From positions 19,208,241-19,272,240 of the forward strand of contig CM049318.1 in NCBI GenBank assembly GCA_026874595.1: 64,000 bases of DNA, given 5' to 3'. Position 1 is the first letter of the stretch; each line of letters opens with the position of its first letter. This document shows, piece after piece, positions 13,446 to 26,600 of the stretch. Under the pieces are notes generated by a model. That model searched no databases and had not been told where the DNA came from. It saw only the letters and a program-made list of their open reading frames with translations. Position numbers and translations under genes: made by a program. Source of the stretch: Sipunculus nudus (lineage: Eukaryota; Annelida; Sipuncula; Golfingiida; Sipunculidae).

Positions 13446-14406
13446 GCTGCCAAATAAACTGATTGAACTTCAAAAAACTTTTTGAGACAAAATAAGAAAC
13501 ATACTCATATCAGACCAGGCATAACAGATCTTTAAGATAAATAATCTATTGCTGCATGTTTAAAGTTACACAACCTTGGTTTGTTAGTGTGGCTTATGTA
13601 GTACATTATTTTTAATACTTTGTATTTAAACTGTAGATAAGATAAACACCTGATCCAGCTGTCTCTGATAAGATGTCTTTGATAAGATGTCTGTGTATGA
13701 AATACAGTAGAGCCGTCAAGTCTGAACACCTCCCAATATAAAACACCAACAATAAGGGACAGTTTACACAGTCCATTACAATATATATATAAATATATAT
13801 AAGCCTTTCTGGTGATAGTTCTACTGTTAGACCTTGTAGCAGTTCTACAGTTAATTCTTGTACCCCATTGCTTTGCTTCTTTAAACATGGGACTTTTTTT
13901 AGCAGAAAACATTAAACTTGTGAAATATACAGAAAAACGTGGAGATAAGTTTTTCCACTAAGCCTGATCCGGATGGGATACAATGAAACAAAGCATACAA
14001 GCCATCTCTAAAGAATACCTTTAAACCAAACTGTACGTCCAGTGCAACATTTCATATGATAGAAACTAATCAGGTATTTTAGATCAATAACCTTTGATAA
14101 CTGTTGCTGTTCCTACACCTAGCTCACTGTGAATGCTAAGTAGTAGTCACCGTTCCTGAGTAAGTCCAGCCCTGAAGATGCTGTGTCTCGTTACTGCTGT
14201 CAATCAAACTGATTGACAGGTTGACAGCGAGGCCCTTAGTTGCAGAATCTCTAACTCGTGGGTGTAATCACATGCTATCACATCAGTACAAAGAAGAGTT
14301 CACAAAACAACAAGACAGTAAGATAAATGCCACTGCTTGCAGAGTGTTGCGATTGTTAATGTGGATTTTTTTCATAGGCGTACAAACTTCCTAGTATTTC
14401 CGGCTA

Positions 14407-14614
14407 TCACTGTTTCTCCATCGGGTTGTTGTTGTTATTATTTAAATTGTTGTTGAGATTAGCATTTGGGAGGGCCTTCATCGGCCCCTCTGTTGTGTTT
14501 GTCACCTGATTTACGTAGCTTTTGTACAGTGGACAAAAGGCAGAACTGTCACTCGGGATGATGTGTTGAGGTTTCACCGGACAGAACAGTTGAGGCTTCA
14601 TGGGTGGAGCCCTC
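14407..14614 (-). CDS. FAM117B: FAM117 terminal coding exon
   Basis: The exon follows a TTTGTAG acceptor, enters in phase 2 and runs to a TGA at 14409-14407. Residues 303-370 contain LFCPVKPQHIIPS and SSAFCP (325-330), aligning with the FSCPDKNKVNFIP and GSAFCPVK region of GLCCI1 and FAM117B. The protein then diverges and ends about 40 residues later in an Asn-rich tail (about eleven Asn, with NNNLNNNNNN). It is shorter than the vertebrate C-terminus. The position of the poly(A) site is not determined. The Asn run is coded mainly by AAC/AAT and appears as a GTT repeat on the plus strand. Confidence 0.92.
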
Positions 14615-17600
14615 CTACAAACATATCAAACATGCATTAAGGATAAAAAATGATGATGATCCATTTAAATCATTGATCAGTCAGTTGATGAAAATGAGAT
14701 TATCAATTTTGTAGGTCAATAATTACAATATTTTGTGCATAAATTGGATGAGGAAATGTGTGCTTTCATGTATATTATGGGAGCAAACATGAAAAATGTT
14801 TTTAATTATAACTAATAACTTGAGATCACTGTATACATATGTAAGTGACAATTAATTACATACATAAGCTAACATGTATGCTTGTGTATCAGCTGAAATG
14901 ATATACAGGTCTACATACTGGCAGGAATTTCATGCTGCTGAACAAAAGATTAATTCTGATTACCTGATGATGGAAGTAGACTGATTTTTACTTATTACTA
15001 GAAAACGGGTCCTATTGCAGAGGAGGGGTAATTTGCTGCATAGTGTGTCCCCAGACCTGTAAGGTAGCAAACTCCCCTGATCTGTAAGGTAGCAACGTCT
15101 GGTGGTTGCTATGGAACCAATCATTCATGTGGTAATGGGCCAAGGTGAAGGTCATCAATGGAGAATGGTGATGCGATGCCGCCCAGAATTCATTGTGTGC
15201 AAGTCGAAGAGGCAAATTTGTGTGCATTCTGTAAGTTAGGGCATCTGACTGACGCTGTTAGCAAAACCGGACCACTGTCATGGCCCGTTTCAGTGAGTTT
15301 ACTGGGACAAACAGACAGGACATTTTTAGTAGTATATTGATTATTGCAACTGATTCCCAACACTAGTCCAATAATAACCACTTCAGTATCAGTTGGGTGG
15401 GTACAAGTTTAGGGGTCTCACAAAGTGAGTGATTACTCAGGGGAATTTACAATTTATGAACCGATGCGAAACTGTGTGACTTAAGGTCACGGATGCCAGG
15501 ATACCCCAGTGATCCTTACTGACCTAATCTCTTCGATCAGCTTGATTTTCTCACAGCCATCTGGGGGTTCCCTACGAAATGCCTGGTTTGGCTGTGGGCT
15601 TTCCGACATCTTACACAGGAGGTCCTCGTTCTCATCTGAAGGAGGTAAAAAAATCATCATCCATATGTGTGAAAGACAGAGAGACAAAATCGTTAAGAGG
15701 AGGAATACTATATTATCATCAGTAGTTGCAAAGAAAATACAGTCGTTGTTAAATATGATAAATATTAAAGTTAGCATCCGTAAGTTTGAACAAATTGGTA
15801 AATGCAAAGAAAACACAGTCATCATTAAAAGTAAGAATCGAGTCAGCATCTCAAATGTGGGAGTGGAATATAAGGATCTGCAGGTGTAATGAAAATATAT
15901 GTAACATTAAAACATCAAAATGTGGAATATGTTTCTTTTCCTCAGTTTCTGGTTGTCTGATGTCATTACCAGAATTGTATAGTATCTGTGAAACTGCTTC
16001 ACAAGTTACAAAATCAGTCTGATTAACACTTATATCTGTTATGACTTTACAGAATATTCTGTTAAGGAGAGGTACATGGCCAGTTGGTGGCACCATCCAC
16101 TGAGAATGAAACCATACAATAAATTCATTATGTGTCATATGAACATGGCTAGGAATCTAGAATCTAGATGTCATAATCGTTTTTAAGATATTAAAGTGAA
16201 TCTCTAAGGTTATATACACTATTTTGCCTTCTGAGGCTCTGGCAGGGATGGAACCAGAGGACTTCTGTACCTTTATCAATTTTTTCATCTCTCGAGTCAG
16301 AGCAGTCCATGGGGTCTGTCTCCATGGACTCTGTGATATACGACGGACTCTCCGACTGTGACCGGGAGCTCATATTGCTGCTGCTACTGCTGCTGCCTGC
16401 ACTCTCATCTTGAAACACGACAGGTCTCCATTCGTCAACAGTGCCGGACGGAGTCTGTGTGTCAACGCTTCTGGTTGTGTGGACGGTAAGGAGTTCAGCC
16501 ACTGGGGCTCGGTGGCCATCAGGGGCCTGGGTCTGTACCTGTGCATAGAAAATAACATTTCAATGGCATATATAGTGCCCTCTAGGAGAGTTACAATGCA
16601 ATAAAAACAATAATATATTTAAAGGTTTTTTTTTGTATTTTCTATAAAAAAGGAAGAATCAAGGCTTGAAATGTAACTTATAAATACTTTCCATCTCATA
16701 CTATATATTACACAAAATGGGAAAAAAGGGCCATAATAGGTATATTGCATATATTGTTTACTAGCTAAAGCACACACCAGCTAAAATTGTAGAGGACAAC
16801 TGACCAAGCCTTTACTTTGCATTTGACTGTATCCACATGAAACGTTTTTTTATATCTTTGTAGGAAACTACAGTATGTTATTATTTGGAGCAATAATTTT
16901 CAGGTTATTTTATTCATGATGTGACAGAAAATCCAGAAGTCAGAATTGTCATCAAGAGTGAATTCCTGTGGTTCTATAGAGATTTTATCTTTAGACTCTG
17001 ACATGGTTTGAACCTTGAACGTTCCACTCAATATTCCAGTGCCTTAACCCCTAGGCCACATCCTAACCATAAGTACAGGTCTTTTAAAAATTTGTTATTT
17101 TTCAATAATTATTATACTTTTGTACTTACAACATCAGGTTCCTCTTCTGTCCCTGAGAAAGCCTTAGGAAACAGTCTCTCAACCTCCTACAATACATAAA
17201 TTAGTACAGTGACTGATCATAAAAGAATAACTGTATATGATGTATCGCATTAATGGTTTATTCCCTTATTGTTCAGATTATTTTAAATTTCTGACAAATT
17301 CTAATACTTCACAATAACATTATACATAAGACTGTGGTTGACTTCATATTTGCCAGGTTAAATATGCATGATTTTTAATTCTTCAGTGTTTTGGGAGGGT
17401 TTCATTTTCGCAATTTGTCATAAAGCAATTTACTCAATGTACATAACCATAATTATATTAATTACTTAATATGTACACTAAATCTTAACAGTTGTTCAAG
17501 GAGTAAACAGAATATGTCACAGGTCGAAATTCTTCATGCAATAGTGTCAAATATACAAGAGAACTGATATTCTTGAATTATCAATCTTCAAATTACAAGT

Positions 17601-20600
17601 AATATAAAATGTATGCTCATACTGAATGTACCTGCACAATATATGTTAGATGCCATTGAGGCTATAGAATAAATTACTGTTCACCTGTGTCGTCTTATTC
17701 ACGAAGGTTTTATTTCCACAAAGGCAGTGGTGTACAAGTAATTTATTTCAAGGGCGTTAGGCCAAAAAAAATTAAAGGTATGGTTCTCAGGCACCGCCCG
17801 CATCAATTTTAAACCCCCGCATCAAAACTTTTTATTTTGATTTTCAACAAAAACTTTCCAATTTTGAGCTGCTGCCGCTCCCATATTTCTTTCAAGAAGA
17901 TAAAACCATACAATTTCCTTAGTTTAGAAGTGCTTTCACTTATTTAGCAAAATGAAACTGTTATTTTCATGCTTTTCCCTTATCATTTGACATTTTTTAT
18001 CAAAACATACCAAAAAATTTAAAATAAAAAAAGTGCCCGCCTGCATTGATTTCTGAAAAAAGGTGCCTGAGAACCATACCTTTTTTTTTATTTTGGCCTT
18101 AAATGTTTTATGTATTTTAAATATTTATGTATGTGTTGCATATTTACCGGGTTGAAGCCTTCCACACTGCCTCGAAACCTCGGGACGACCGTCTTTGGAA
18201 TGTGTGGAACAGGAATGGCCACCGCCTTGGACGGGATGAGTGCTGTACTCGGAACACCCAGTGCATTGTGATTTCCATGCACTGGACTGTGCCGGTCTCT
18301 GTTACCCGCGCTCTGCTTGCTGCCTTCTTTGGTTCGCTGTAGCCTCTGTTTGATCTAAACCAAAATGATACACTTTTAATTTATATGAACTCACAATGTT
18401 TGCAATGCTTAATACTGATCAAGGAATGCATTTTCATTGATTCACAGTCATGAATATCTAATACATAGATAGATAAAACCTGTAAAATACAAAACAGCGC
18501 ACAAAGAAATAAATAAACATTCTCTGACAGAATGCCATGGAGAATACAATGAAGGTACATTTTGTTATCAAAGTAATTTACAGCACAATACAATGTAGTC
18601 TTTGTGGTGGATGTCTCTGCATGATTTATAAATAACCATTGCCTGAATGTGAACATTATGTACATTCTCCCGTGATTATTTAACAATGAAAGCCAAAGAT
18701 GTATCAACAGATCCATAGTAATCCTATGTGACTTTTTTAACAGAAAGAAATGTTCATTCCACTGACTAAATAATTAAAACAGTTTTTGTCAGTAAATACA
18801 ACCCATGCTTTGGCCTTGAAACTTCCAAAGTAATTACCTGGAAACCATTTACCTGAAAATAACATAGATAATTCATTTAAGGGCATGGGAACAGCTATCA
18901 CTTTAATATATCATTCTCTTTTATAATCAGAGGCTCATTTACACTGATTACAGAACATCTGGCCTACATCATCAGTTATTCTTTCAAAGCAAGGCCCTAT
19001 CCACAGCATGCAAATATGGATGTTACGAACAAAATTTGATCCCCCCCTGCAATTGGATTAAGACACAATTACACTTGTCATTGATGGACACCACTTTTTA
19101 CTGTGATTTTCATGTCTAACAACCACCTTAAATGCCAACGTTTAAAGTACGCAGGTAGTTAAAGGGGAATCCCGTATCCCATAAGCCCTAATAGATGAGC
19201 TGCAAAAGAGTTCTAAACACATGCTTATTTCACATTTTTTTTTGGCATGGAAATCATGCAGTGCCACATCCTGTCATGTCAAAGACACATCCAGCTTGAT
19301 TGCTCATGTAAGAAAAAGTTGCACCAGACCCACACCACGCAAGGTCTCAACCAAGTTCAGTGCCCTGTAGCCTCTTTTACTTTTAAAAAGAATAAATCAG
19401 TTCGCATATGCAACTATATATGTTGCTAGTTTTGCTGGCGGCATCTAGATTATGTTTATTAAGCTGAATACATTACCTCTCTCAAGGAGTCTCCGTTACC
19501 CATAGATGCTGATCGTTTATGATTTTTCCTTTTTCGATCACTGCAGTCTTGGTCCCAGTCTTCTGGTGTCTGTAATAAAGAAGAACAGCTACAGATAAAT
19601 ATTACACATAACAGGTTACATCTGGCTGTATTTAACCAGAAATCTGATGCCTGTTCCACTGAAAAAAAATTTTTTTTTATAATTTGTAATTGTAAGCGAA
19701 ACATTCTGTAAATGCTATAAATAATTTCTTGCATGTTTTCATATAGGCCAAAGACTCATTGTTTCCTAACTAAGTGATGACATTTGTGTCAATTGTTGTC
19801 ACTAAAAATGACATGCTAAGCAGTCTGATTGTTCACCAGCCAGTGTCAGCTACTTGGCAAAAATTCCTGAACAAAATATAGTTGAATTTAAAATTTAAAG
19901 TTACGTAAAGTTACCCTGTGGATGGGTCTAAAAAGGGCTCAGTTTACTAGCAAATAAAAAGGTGAAGATGCCCTGGATTGCTATATGAATGCTTTTGGAA
20001 TGGTGCCAGGATGTTTTGGAGCATTTCCAAGGTACAAGCATTTAGTAGATAAAACTCCATCCCCACTGAAACTACTCTAAAGTCTGAACAAACCCCAGAT
20101 AGGTGTGTGAACTTAACCACTGGATTTTGGACCGATGATCGATTATAATCAATGATCAATCTGTTGATGCAGACAATCTGATTATCAATCTTGCATTGCC
20201 CTAATTGATTACAAGTTTTCCAAAAAGGTTAGGCTTTATAATGACTGAAGGTAAGCTTTCATAAAATTTATTTGAACAAATTTTAGAACAGTGTGTTTAC
20301 TAATAGATTCGCACCTAAGACTATATACACATGTAGGCTATAGTTTTATATTTTAGCCAATATTAGGCCTCGTATCAACTGAGAGGATGAACAGGTCCAT
20401 ATTTGATAAGAAATTTTATACTTCTAGAGGTCAATTAAATTTTTACTGAGATTGATCATGAAATTACAACTGATCCCTGTAAAAACGTCTCAAAAACAAC
20501 TAATAATACATAATCAGCTTCAGCTGAAGTTGACTGATTATGATCAAGGAAGCATCTTCCAACACTATTAACCAATGACTAGTTCAGCTGTGACATGTGT

Positions 20601-23600
20601 GGTTTTGTGTGTGTGTGTTGGGGGGGGGGGGGGGGGGTTTGTCATGTTCTGAGTTGTTATCCATCCAGCTCCCTCTCAATGATCTTGGACATGAGCCAGG
20701 ATTTGTTCTAAGAGGACTTGGACTCTAGGGACTCTGGACTCGAACTTTTACTCAGAATCAGAGGTATGGACACAAGAAATCAGGGCAAGTCCATCCTGAG
20801 TCCAGCATAAATATCTTGGCTATGTCACATACTGTATAGTAATTCCATACAGTATACTTTGCAGGAACCAGTGTTGCATGACATAAACACTATTTATCAC
20901 ACACAATTAGTTATACTGTGGTGTTTGCATACAAATACAATGGATACCAGTTTAACTGGTTGAGTATACAACCAGTTTACCAGTAATTTTAATACCACAG
21001 TAATGCCTGGTATGTAAAACAGAATTTATTACACCAACGATTAAACAAACTGCTTCAATGGCATGTTTATCCATATTCGAACTTGACCTAGCATTTCATT
21101 AGTTGCATCAATGGTGGGAGTATGATGACTGTATGTTAATTTGTGTTCACGTTATTTCATTAACATCAATCTATGACGAACAGACAGAAAGATGGACGGA
21201 CGCCTACCATTTCTCTGTCATCTGCCGATGGCCCCTTTGGCCACGGCTGGGGACAATCAGGTTTTCCTTTATGTATTTTTTTTATGTATAATGGAATGTG
21301 ACAATCAAATAGCATTTCATTATTCTAGGCACCAGGTAATGAAAACTCATGAGCAGCGCAAGAGTGCATAATAAGCCTGGTGTATGTTTTGTGACCTTTG
21401 ACCTCATTAATTGTGCATGAATTCTGCAAGAATTTTCTTCAAGTGAAAATATATATATATATATATATTTATATGTATATATATTAGGTGAATATTCAGG
21501 AGTTTTATGAAAATCCATAAGATTTTTTGGTTAGTCATCATGGTGCCACCAAAAGCTTGTGACCTCAGACCTCACTTAAATTTGCATAGATTAAGGATAT
21601 AATCAAACTTGGGTGAGTAAATCTATTTTTGGTAAGCAGCTATGGTGAGTTTGGTAAAAATCCATCAAATCCTTGGTAAATTATCGCAGTGAAACCAAAA
21701 CTCAATGGACAGACAAGGGAGGGCTGACCATGGGTATACATCAGGGCTTGACATTAACTTTGAAAGTACTTGCCCAGTCGGGCAAGTAAAATCCAGCTTT
21801 TATTTGCCCTTCATAAATTTTTACTTGCTATACAAATTTTATTGATTGTAATCAAGAACACAAAGATCCTTTTTCAAGCCTCTACTTGGGTAATGATGTA
21901 TGTTGGACCCACTTGCCGACTGGCAAGTAGGAGGAGACTTCTAGTTGCCCTTCCTGGAACTATCACTTGCACCAGGCAAGCAGTTCACCGTTTATGTCAA
22001 GCCCTTCACCATAATATGTCCTGTCACAGATGGGTGTATAAAATGGAGGGAATGGAGTTGTACTGACGTTTCAAAGCAATTCTAAATAACAGATTTTCAG
22101 TAACCATTTTTCTCTCTGTCAGTAAACAAGGAACTATATGTTTACAGCCAAACATTGTGGCATTTTAGCTTTTGTCTTTGTATATTTTATCCTATGGCAC
22201 TGAAAATCTCACAGTAAACAAAAACTGAAATAGCTTATCACAGTAGCACATGTATACTTGACAGGGTATTAATCTAGCATGTTGCTATGCTATTAATCCG
22301 TATGGGTTATCATTTTACTAAGGGCTGGTTAATGCATATACTAACATAGCAAAATGAGCTTTGCAGATCTATCAAATGCTGATTAGTCTGTATCAAATTG
22401 TGTTTTAATGTACTGAGTTTTAAAAGACAAACCAGACATGCATCGATCATATAACAGTAAATTAATGCCCAAATAATTTTATATCTTATATTACCAGCTA
22501 GTGCCATGTTACAAAGAATACTGTTAAATTTATATTCACATGCTAAACAAGGATAAATTTTTTATTTACAATGCTTATTATGGGAATCTGATCCAGGAGC
22601 ATGGATACTTAGTCACAATAAGGGATTAAATACAACTGCACTTTAGTACCTACAGAAATATATCCAGTGATATATAAAAACTATACGGTATAAAAATAGG
22701 AAATAATCTACAGATTCTACACTCTTTGTAACCAAGAGATATTAAACTACCAGTCTTTCAAATACAAAATGTTTTACAAGATAAGAGCCAATTTATGACA
22801 GTGTGAAACAGGCAGCAAGCAAGCGCTAATGGGTAGGATTAACCTTCACCTTAAAAGCTTTCACAAATCTTAAGAAAAGGCCTTATCTAAAATGTCAGCT
22901 CTTGCCAATCACATATCTGTAGTACTGGTACAATGGGTAAGCAGATAATAATTTACAATCCTCACCCTGCGGCTATACACGGCAGTTGTCCAAGATTTCC
23001 CTGGCTATATCTGCTGCTTTTAATAACAAAGGTTCTCTAGGTTTGACCACCCCCCTGTACAGAGCAAAAAATTGTAATCAGCTGATAATATAACTTCTTG
23101 TGCATAGCAAAGAAGTGTTATCTCACCAATGAGAACATGGTATTGCACTGTGCATCCAGCTCCAAATCTTAAACATGTGAAACCTGCTCTTGTTGGCCTG
23201 ATAACAAGTTCTGGCACACAGCCAAGAATCAGACCAATGCAAGCAGGTGTCCCGGTGTAATCAGACAGATGATAATGGGTGTCACATCGCTCGAATGTTT
23301 AAAATTTGGAGCTGGATGCACAATGCAATTCCACACACTCATTGATCTGATTACTATTCTAGTCTCTGTGCCCATCCTGGTGGTGTAACCCAGGGAACCT
23401 TGCAGGGGTTAAAACAAAAGGAGGTCTGGGATGGGTGCAGAGTATAACTACTGCGTGATGAGGGTAAAGATCCCTTAGCAATTCAATGGCCCAATTCTAA
23501 ACCTGACATGTTTGTTCTGTGTTTGACAGGTATTCTTTGCATATGTCAAGATATCAAGTGAAAAAATCTCAGGGACAGGCTGGGCCATGCTTTCTTATAA

Positions 23601-26600
23601 TTCAATTTATCACCTGTAAAACATTATTTTATTGGTTCAGGAAACAGAATTTAAGATTTACAAGGACTCTCAAGAGTACTTCAACCAAACATTTCCTTAT
23701 AAATTCAACCCCTGAACATGTAACACTTGACAACTCCTTGATAAATGACCTTCATACCAGTCACTCTACACAGAACACCACCCATGAACACAGTCCTTCA
23801 ACTCAAACATATCAAAGATACAACGCTTAGACAGACTTTCATTAATTTCTCAAGATATTATTTTATCATTATTATTATTTTTTTGCTAAACCATCCACAT
23901 TCTCTTATCAAATTTTAATCTTTACCAATTTTGAGGGAGCAAGCTGGAAACACTTTTTGAACCCGGCACTCGAGAAGTTTCAGCTGTTGTGTTTAGCTGC
24001 ACCATTATGCACCGCAGGAGGGATCTGAACTTGGTACCTTCAGTTTAGAAGTTTATGGTGCCAAACCCATGTACTTTTAGTTTAACTTCACACAGACATT
24101 CCTGATAGTGTATATATTAATATATATATATAATAAATATATATACCTGCCTCCGTTGCTAGGTGAGGACAGGATTAACTCTGAAGAGTGCCGCCTCGGG
24201 AAAACTAAACACGATAAGTACACTTGAACTTTACAAAAGGTCAATTGGTTATCTCCCAGCACTAAACGTTCACTACAACCAACACTGTACCACACCAGCT
24301 GGTCACGTCTGGTGTTTAATAAATATTTACCACTGTTCCATATTAATGGACATCAGGCCATTTATGACACGGTGCTTTCATATCCTGACCATTGGTTAAG
24401 TGAGGTTTGTTTGAGAATGTGCCTATTTGGTGGATATACTATTGTGTCAAGCATATATTGAGTAGTAATCTACATTTTACCAAAATAACTCCATACATAT
24501 ATCACATCCCTGACTCAACCAGAGGCAGATTTTGAATTCACCTATATGCGGGACTGCAACTGCTAACTAGAACAGGCAGATAACAAACTCACCCATGTAA
24601 GAGAAAGTCTAGATTAAATTTGAAAATGTCTCAATTCTGCATGGATGAATTCTTATTGTATCTAATAACACAACATTTTTTCACATTAACGTTTACTTAA
24701 TATTTACAATGGTTTCTGCTGGTAACAAAACAGTATGAGTTGCCCTTAATCCATGAAAGATGGTTTTACAATTAGGACGACACCCTCTTGTGGTGAAAGC
24801 TGTCCATTATAAATATGCTAAACAGTTTCCTGTTATTCCTGTTGTTTAAGCCTATTCACACAATGACCTCATCCTAGTCTGTCAAATATAATTTATTATA
24901 ATCGAGTCCATACAATCCAGGGTAAGACATATCTCAGTATTCAAAGCAGGTCACCAGTTTGACCCCTGCCAGTGCATAAATGATAAAACAGTGAAATCTT
25001 CACAGAACTTCTCAAGAATTACTCTGATGTCTGAACAACAGTTCATGACCACTGGATTATGTCTTGCTCAGCCAATATGAAGCCTTTCAACCAGAAACTT
25101 CACATTAACAACAATAAAGTTTGATCTTTCTTTTTGCCTCTGCCAGGAGGGAATGGGGTCATTCCCGTTCATGTGCGCTTGTGTTTGCATGTGTATTTGT
25201 TCACAACTTAGCTCAGGCAATCATGAACAGATTCCCATGAAATTTTCAGGACACTTTGGGAATGGGCCAATGAAGGATTGATTGGATTTTGGTGTGGGTC
25301 TGTCTCATGATCCGGTTTCATGAAAGAACTCCAGGAATATTCACAAAGGTGCAGTCACATATGCATGATTGAACAAGGGGATATGGGCTGAATAAGTGAA
25401 TGCAAACACTTGTTGGGAGACCTTCTGCCTAAATGAACCTTGGGAATATGGGGTCCATAAATGAATGAAAATACAGGTTAATGATCGCCCACATGGCTGA
25501 GGCCTGCAATCCTGAAAAGGAAAATTTCTGGTTTTATGGCAAGCTTCATCGTATCTCAACCAACAGCGCCACCAACCAGTCATGCATGGACACATAAAGG
25601 TCTACATATCCCAGGTTGGAGCACCAGTTAAGAACTGAATCTCTAAAGAGAAAAAGAGTCCTAGTACATCACTGATCAAAAAGTGAAATACTCTCCACAA
25701 ATCTCTACAATTTCCCTTCTGATCATTTTTTGCTGCAGCTCTACCACTCTCAGGAGGATGTTAAAACTTTATTCCATAAGGGTATACATTTTATTCAATG
25801 AATATAAATTTTCCTGAAGCAGCTTGTTTGCATGACAGTGTTACATGATGTCCCTGCACTACACTAAAGGAAACAAGATTTTCTGCGCTAAGGGTCCTGC
25901 GATACAGCCACCATCAAATACGTCTGAATTTCATGACATCACAAAGGCATTTTATATCAACAAAATGGGGACCTTCAGACATGAAAAAAAATTACCTGAG
26001 GCCATAAAGTGCCTTCAATGTCCCAGCAGTTGGCTGTGAGGCTAAAAGCTTTTTCTATCATTTCAAGGCTGCATGAATAAGAAACAATCTCTTTTTATGA
26101 CTGATCATGAGTGAATGGAGTCATTGCTCCGTCAAGTAAAATGTATAGCCTCCTAGGAAAGAGATATGTCACACGGTGTTAGAGTGCTACACTTGGCAAA
26201 CGTAGAATGCTCGTTCAAAGGAAACCTCGCTCCTGAAACATGCTAAAAAAACTGGCCTTCGGGATTTACACAATTCATGATTAACATCACCACTTTCTAA
26301 GGTGCATCTTGGAACAATAAGTTTAAAATGGTCCATAACTTCAGAGGTTCCTGTGAAATTTATCTATACTGTATATTTTTAAATCTTTAAAGATTGGTAG
26401 CTTAAATCCACTCTTTAAAACAAAGTGATGTCACCACTGTGTATGCCATTTCACTACCCCTGTACGCCATTCTACTGATATAGTATCTCTGTCCACCTTT
26501 TATCGTGGTAATACTTAACTTTTTTTGTAAATTGCACTGCAGCTTACTTTGTTTTTGCAACAGAGTCAAAACAGGAAGGTGTGATGATTATATGACAACA

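Larger units (their letters stand above)
2471..14406. other. Downstream flank of the FAM117 gene
   Basis: This stretch follows the stop codon of the minus-strand gene, so its right part should include the 3' UTR. AATAAA on the minus strand (TTTATT here) occurs near 10524, 7247 and 3797, but none is placed convincingly as the real poly(A) signal. Apart from the small repeats listed separately, 3210-7280 holds AT-rich unique sequence, with a TA-rich stretch near 3490-3520 and a TG microsatellite at 6601-6618. I recognise no coding exon in the region. Confidence 0.55.

Noticed and set aside
15524-15524. Alternative donor GTAAGG 6 nt downstream of the REPPDGCE exon
   Set aside because: It would leave in phase 0, whereas the next exon needs phase 2; only the nearer GTCAGT keeps the conserved C-terminus in frame.
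16191-16270. Open-frame extension of the VDTQT exon past its donor
   Set aside because: The extra residues lie beyond AAAG|GTACAG and are not family-like; splicing to DENEDLL restores the conserved order.
21770-22066. 98-codon open frame in the AGGGCTTGACAT element
   Set aside because: It runs through a self-complementary repeat and beyond its end, with no recognisable domain.
23940-24070. Further tRNA-like SINE head on the minus strand
   Set aside because: Only a B-box-like AGTTCAGATCC is visible; no A box at the right distance.
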